Assembly: GCA_030248065.1 (NCBI GenBank) | Contig: JASAMV010008203.1 | Span: 1 to 64,000 of the forward strand | DNA length: 64,000 nt | Direction of reading: 5' to 3' | DNA from: Rhynchonema sp. JSB1_4 | Taxonomy: Eukaryota; Nematoda; Chromadorea; Monhysterida; Xyalidae | Shown here: positions 50,742 to 64,000 of the stretch, piece after piece | Layout: each line of letters starts with the position of its first letter | Numbering within the stretch: position 1 is the stretch's first letter | Notes under the pieces: generated by a model | Told to the model about the DNA's origin: nothing | Database searches by the model: none | Seen by the model: the letters and a program-made list of their open reading frames with translations, nothing else | Translations under genes and position numbers: made by a program

Positions 50742-51457
50742 AAATAATTTTCGGCGCGCGCTGGAACTTGTCATTATGCCCTCCAACCAGTGCTCATGCT
50801 CGCGCGATTGACTTTACATCATTTAGTTGCGTCGTTTCCGCAATATGAAATCGTTGACTTGAGCAAACGCCAGATTTCCTCACTGCCACTTATGACAAAA
50901 CTAAAACATTTTGTTTGACATCTGGATTTTGTTCGGTCTGGTGCCGTTCATCGACGTTTTTTCCACTTGACCTTTTTCGTTTTGAACCTTTTCGTTTCGT
51001 TTTGGTCTGAGCGCTCGGCATTGAACCGGTATCGGCATAAGCCTGATTGTGGTGAGTGATGAGCGATCGGTCGCGATCTCCGTGAGCCATTCCGATCGCC
51101 AAATTTGATCCGATACTGAGCTTGATCAATCACTGATTTGATTGAATTCATTTCATCAGTAAATCTCCAAATATCGTTAGGCGCGAAAGGCGCGTGATCA
51201 GGCCAACCTGACCTCTGGCTTTAGTCTCATTCAGCAGCTTTGAATAAGAGAGTGATGTTTTGTTTTTAATTATTTTTATTTTAGTTCACCTCGAAACACC
51301 AAGAAAGAACAACATATGTTTTGATCTCATTGTTTGTTGGCTGTTGCACACCTAAAACATTTTTAATCCGATTCATATTTTCAGGTACGTGAAAATCTTC
51401 GCGATTGTCGCTATCGTTGTGTTGTTTCTGTTGTTCATCAGATTCAAGCTGCTATGA
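45525..51457 (+). CDS. SEC22: SEC22 R-SNARE (vesicle trafficking protein)
   Basis: SEC22 is the longin-type R-SNARE of ER-Golgi transport vesicles; it pairs with Q-SNAREs to drive membrane fusion. Exons: 45525-45599, 46508-46617, 48761-48921, 49461-49607, 50463-50544 and 51385-51457, giving 215 residues, the same length as human SEC22B. The N-terminus MVLLTLIARVHDGLPLA starts the longin domain, which continues through YLIQRGVCYLCLCD and FLEDI to about residue 120. The SNARE motif (about 134-190) includes LQDVQRVMVQNIEDVIHRGE, with the zero-layer arginine at about 159. It leads into a C-terminal membrane anchor (about 194-213, KIFAIVAIVVLFLLFIRF) and ends RFKLL. All phases agree. The exon 1 donor (ACT/GTTCGT) is weak but needed by homology. 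Introns 1, 2 and 4 are stuffed with repeats. Confidence 0.95.
45681..46487. mobile_element. Foldback element rich in GGGCCGGGCC (outer), SEC22 intron 1
   Basis: The termini ATCAGAGGTCGCAATCG and CGACTGCGACCTCTGAT are inverted repeats, each followed inward by GGGCCGGGCC clusters (45695-45770 and 46405-46470). It is interrupted by a second element at 45801-46223. Its right end lies 20 bases before SEC22 exon 2. Confidence 0.75.
45801..46223. mobile_element. Nested element with TACCGTAAAAACCTAAATA ends
   Basis: Perfect 19-bp inverted termini, TACCGTAAAAACCTAAATA and its complement, flanked by TA. Inside each end are runs of seven or more C with AATAG/GTAATA spacers (GCCCCCCCGAATAG). Similar C-run words at 19262, 35246, 62660 and 63320 suggest a dispersed family. 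Confidence 0.75.
46676..47020. repeat. CGGTTTTTTTCC-type repeat, SEC22 intron 2, first copy
   Basis: The left part (AAAAACGTTTTTTTCCGG and TAAATTACCCGG) and the right part with CCTTAAATGCTGGTAATTTA match the layout of copies at 28905-29325 and 47340-48250. Confidence 0.5.
47340..48250. repeat. CGGTTTTTTTCC-type repeats, SEC22 intron 2, further copies, interrupted
   Basis: The left part (ACCGTTTTCTTGGAGCCCGG, TAAATTACCCG) and the later part (CCTTAAGTACTGATAATTTA) belong to the same family as 46676-47020. A separate foldback element is inserted at 47493-47862. Two overlapping partial copies may be present. Confidence 0.45.
47493..47862. mobile_element. Nested foldback element with CAGTGATGTAGTTGG ends
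   Basis: CAGTGATGTAGTTGG and CCAACTACATCACTG are perfect inverted termini. Inside are four copies of a TAGCTTTCTTG word, three preceded by GCTAGC. The termini resemble CAGTGGTGTCGTTGG of the insertion at 49691-49900. Confidence 0.7.
48360..48715. repeat. G-rich repeat remnant in SEC22 intron 2
   Basis: It contains GGGGTGGGGGG runs, two GGTACAGTAG-type words and CTACGCCACTGCTGG near the right end. It looks like a decayed relative of the CAGTGRTGT family but has no clear matching left terminus. Confidence 0.3.
49630..50180. repeat. Dispersed repeat copy, SEC22 intron 4 (interrupted)
   Basis: It shares a long co-linear stretch with 54608-54965: GGGGGAGAYACTGTACCTT near both ends, GGATCC with a G-run, GAATTCAATTTT, and TTTGGACCAAAA. 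An inserted foldback element occupies 49691-49900, which copy 54608-54965 lacks. Confidence 0.65.
49691..49900. mobile_element. 210-bp foldback insertion with CAGTGGTGTCGTTGG ends
   Basis: CAGTGGTGTCGTTGG and CCAACGACACCACTG are perfect 15-bp inverted termini. The absence of this block from the sister repeat at 54608-54965 shows that it is an insertion. It has no coding frame of note. Confidence 0.75.
50685..50737. repeat. (CA)n microsatellite in SEC22 intron 5
   Basis: A CA dinucleotide run of about 50 bases with a TA interruption near the right end. Confidence 0.9.
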
Positions 51458-60546
<9,089 letters not shown>

Positions 60547-61010
60547 TTCTTTTGTGCATACAGTCCCGATAGGTTATAGTGGATCGTTTGATGTTTACGT
60601 TGACGATTTGCTTTGTTCAGCACGGGATGTGTTGATCAACATATGTTCGGTTAGTCACTCGAACTACGATTTTGTATGTCTGCTAATTTTTACACGTTGT
60701 TGTGATTGAAATTAATCAGATCGGTTGCTATTCACCGACCACACGCTCTTGGGTGGTTTGTCATTCTCGCCCTGTTTGTATAGGCAGATTATATTTATTC
60801 ATAGCCAATGAAATGCTCTGTCTCGATCATTGTGACCTCAATCAAATACGAAGATTTCCCCGAAAATCAGGTTGATACACGGTCGATATTGTTTTACTCG
60901 TATCCGTTCGCTTGTCCTTTTGCATTTTGTGCATGCCAGCCTGTCTGTCTATTGTTCTTATTTGTTTTCCTTGTTAATGGTCCTATTTTTAGTGTGTCCA
61001 TTGGCACAGA

Positions 61011-61248
61011 GTGATATCAAGTGATCGGATCGGACCGGTCATGCCTTGGTCGCGTGACTTTTGTGAATATTAAGAAATTTACTAATGTCCCAAATTTCGT
61101 CCAGCGTGAAAGATGTTCCCCCGACCTAAAATGATAACTTTTCATCTTGACGAAATCAGTAAATTTAGCTTAATATCCTTGCTGCAAGAATCACGCGCGT
61201 GACCAAGGCAAGCCACATTCGATCCGATCACCAAGTTTGATGTCACTC
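61011..61248. mobile_element. Foldback MITE-like element, CATCAAATTTGGTGATC family, best copy
   Basis: The left arm (GTGATATCAAGTGATCGGAT, GACCGGTCATGCCTTGGTCG) mirrors the right arm (CGCGTGACCAAGGCAAGCC, GATCCGATCACCAAATTTGA). The arms reach about 100 bp with mismatches and contain TTAATAT and AATTTCGTC words that also pair. Sister copies are at 28133-28389 and 2517-2733. Confidence 0.7.
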
Positions 61249-62636
61249 ACAGTCGCAGTGATTATCATAATCGCGTGGCAGCTGTCCTGCCTCCACCACT
61301 GCGCCCGATCTGTCAAATGTAGGTGTCACACGCCATCTCACCTCCCTGAAGCTAATAATGACCTACCCGACTGTTACTCATGTACTCGGTACTGTGTGTG
61401 TGTTGCTTGAAGCGCGTGAATCCTGTGACTTCAGATAGCGAAATGGTACCCATGTACTACAGTGTCTCCGTGACTGGGGGTGTGTAGCATGCCTCAGTCA
61501 CTCGCTGTTTGGTAACCGGTCAAAAGTTTTTCTCACTTACTTTTTCAATCAGATCTACCGGGTGTCTCAAAACTACCGTCCTAACTCGCTGTTTTCCGGA
61601 TCATAAACAAAGTTACAGAGGTTAGATTTTATTCGTTTACGATGTAATCGAATCAGGAGGCTATTATAAATGTGTTAAATGCATAAACATTTTCTTGAGG
61701 GTTGGAACCCATGTCACAACAGTTTTAAACAGCTGAAAGCGACTCCTTTGTGCGTGAAACAAGCAGGCGGGATTAAACGATGAGTAGTAACCACTCAACA
61801 CGCGTGTGGTGCTGAAACATCATAGGCAACCGGTGCAATGATTGTTTTGCACATTTAATGTACGCAGAATCGCCTTGTGATTCGATTGCATCGTAAATGA
61901 ATAAAATCCAACCGCTTTAACATATGACCTGAAATATCGCGAGTGGGACAGTGGTTCTGAGACACCGTGTTCGTGTTTCGCGCGCACGCACACACCGACA
62001 TGACATATTCGTCTTGAAAAGAAAGTGTCACACTTTGCTATACTATACATGCATATATGTACATAGGTACGAAACGTATCCCAAAGTTCGTGTGTGAGAC
62101 AGAAATGGTGATTCACGGTATTACGTGTTGTAGAAGCATCAACCGGGCCACCGTTGCGGCATGAAGTCCTTCTATTTTTGCTTTGATTGCGTTCTCTTAA
62201 TTGTCCACATATAATGGGCATTTTGTGTGTTCTTTCTAAGTTTAGTATATGGCAAGCAAAGATGCCAAAATTGCCACACGCGCTAACCGACATTTGATTT
62301 TTTGTGTCCGCCATCGCCTGTGTGACGACTCCAACACGGTGGGAAATTCTCACTGAGAATATGTATCTTGTGTGCTCTATTGTGTCGGTGTTTGTTGCGG
62401 CTTGTTTCAACTGGCCATATTGCACTGTCTGCTGTATATAATGCATGCTCCAGCGGATATAATGTAAGCGACTGTGAAATACCTACGCACCGAAATACGT
62501 AATACGTATTGCGGCCGCCGCTGTGTGTTGTTGGATGTGCTTTATTACTGAAACAGTTAAGCCGCATGCTGACAGCGGACAGATGTTTGTGGCTTGGAGT
62601 GTCAAACAGCATTGCTCCCAACAATTTTCCATTGTT

Positions 62637-63413
62637 ACCGTATTTCGGCCAATTGAAGCCCCCTCCAATGGAAGCTTGGCCCCTCCAATAGAAGCCCCCG
62701 GGTCTGCCATACCACCTCGAAAAGACAGAAGCTGCCAATATCATGTCCCAGTGCTGACAGCAAGTGATGTGCGTTAATAACGCACTTCTGTGCATTTGAT
62801 TGTGCACCAAATAACTTTTGTGCTGCGAAGACGGTAATATTATGAAACTTTAAGCCATACTAGCCGATCCAGGGGACCCACGGGGGACATTTTGGTCAAG
62901 GTGGCCCCTGACGGGGGCACCATTTCGTAGAGAAGAAGGAAAAAGACCCCCTAAATCGCAGGAATTGCAGAATCCACTTGAAAGATACGCAGATACCACT
63001 GAATTTTGGCTGTCGCGCCTGCAAAAGTTTAAAAAATTTTGTTCATACTTGGCACAGTATTTTGCTCATGTTTTGCACCGTATTTGGCTTAAAACGGCGC
63101 AATTATAAATAAGCAGTGGACAAAAACGATTTGTGAAAAATCAAGCATGCGCTAGATAAAATGATTTTTTTAATTTGGCCCCCTTGGTCGAAAGCTGGAT
63201 CCGCTATTGCTTCAAGCGTTTTTTGCTCGATATTTGCCTTCCCGTTGAACAGTTTTGTCATAAGATTAGGTTCGGAGTTCATTTGAGCCAGAACCAGTCG
63301 GTGAAAAGTAGGGTAGGCGCCCCCTCCCAATAGAAGCCGCCTGAAGCCCTGGATTTCAGAGGTTGGCTGAAAAAATAAAAGCCCAGCGCTTGTATTGGAG
63401 AAAAGACGGTATT
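62637..63413. mobile_element. Possible C-run foldback element
   Basis: Both ends carry runs of C with CCTCCAATAGAAGCC or CCTCCCAATAGAAGCC words, in the same orientation, and TACCGT near the outer ends (TTACCGTATTTC and, inverted, GAAAAGACGGTA). The composition resembles 45801-46223, but the boundaries are uncertain. Confidence 0.35.
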
Positions 63414-64000
63414 TACATACTGCATGTTGCGGGACACGAACAATAACCATATTTTTGACGGTCCACTTCATTCCGGGTCTCTGTTGTTAATGTCGCATGA
63501 CATTGACACCCATACTTGGCAGATTGGCGGGTACCGCGCTCGCACAAAACTTTGGAGACCACCGTGACCGATATGAGATTACTCAGAAACGGGGCCACGG
63601 GGTTTGGCTTCAGCTGGCTTTGGCACACGTTGCTTCTTGCCGCGCTGAGAATGTGCGGCGCGACAGTTTTTGCTTTTCTTCTTCTCGCGTCGGTTCTCTC
63701 TTTTGTGCGCTTATCATCGCGCACGCTGCGGTCGTGCATAGCTGTCTCTTTCTGCAGGCAGCGTATGCCGGCAGCGGCCCGCCGTTGCTGACATTATTTC
63801 TGGTGCGTGTGCACTTGCCACACCCAGAGAACTAATGCTATATGCCATCGTGCAGGATAAGACAATTTGTGTGCTTTTGCTTGCTGTCCGCTATACTTCA
63901 TGCCTCTTGTATGCACTTCTTATTCAATTTTCTGCTCTGTCCGGGTTGCTCTTGTTGTGCGTGCACAGTGTGTGACTTCATTATTATCATGTGATTTCTC

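Larger units (their letters stand above)
60547..64000. other. Non-coding DNA after glutathione reductase
   Basis: There is no supportable gene. It contains the foldback copy at 61011-61248 and a C-run element at about 62637-63413. Open frames of up to 208 codons (61820-62446 minus, 62283-62810 minus) have no recognisable domain. Confidence 0.35.

Noticed and set aside
61820..62810. Two long overlapping minus-strand open frames (208 and 175 codons)
   Set aside because: No recognisable motif, and the two frames overlap; part lies in a C-run repeat.

Overview
This is a eukaryotic, intron-rich, repeat-rich animal genome window. It holds five protein-coding genes, all assembled by hand from exons whose reading phase agrees at every junction. 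The proteins look most like nematode ones: the C-terminus of the glutathione reductase and the forkhead domain of the FoxO protein resemble the C. elegans proteins as I recall them. Introns begin GT and end AG, mostly after a short TTTCAG-like tract. I therefore read it as a nematode (or close ecdysozoan relative) with moderate confidence. No species can be named from sequence alone.

Layout. 211-3084 (minus): 3' part of a LAMP-family type I membrane protein with an unusually long cytosolic tail; its 5' exons were not found. 3085-15598: non-coding, with two large foldback elements. 15599-19849 (plus): complete six-exon LPGAT1-type acyltransferase. 22799-29512 (minus): complete thirteen-exon FoxO/DAF-16-type transcription factor. 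29513-45524: about 16 kb with no gene I can support, filled by foldback elements, palindromic repeat clusters and a 630-bp (AC)n microsatellite. 45525-51457 (plus): complete six-exon SEC22 R-SNARE. 53022-60546 (plus): complete thirteen-exon glutathione reductase. 60547-64000: non-coding, with more foldback elements.

The genes do not form a pathway. LPGAT1 (ER phospholipid acylation), SEC22 (ER-Golgi fusion) and LAMP (lysosome membrane) are housekeeping endomembrane genes. FoxO and glutathione reductase share only a loose link through oxidative-stress physiology. LPGAT1 and FoxO are convergent; SEC22 and glutathione reductase are tandem and 1.6 kb apart.

The most striking feature is the density of short non-autonomous inverted-repeat (foldback/MITE-like) elements with no transposase. 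At least a dozen families occur, several nested inside one another, many in introns and two within about 20 bp of a splice site. No CRISPR array, operon or prokaryote-type system is present. The best leads are the extended LAMP tail, the glutamine-rich insertion in the FoxO wing region, the pyrimidine motif array around LPGAT1 exon 2, and the nested foldback families.
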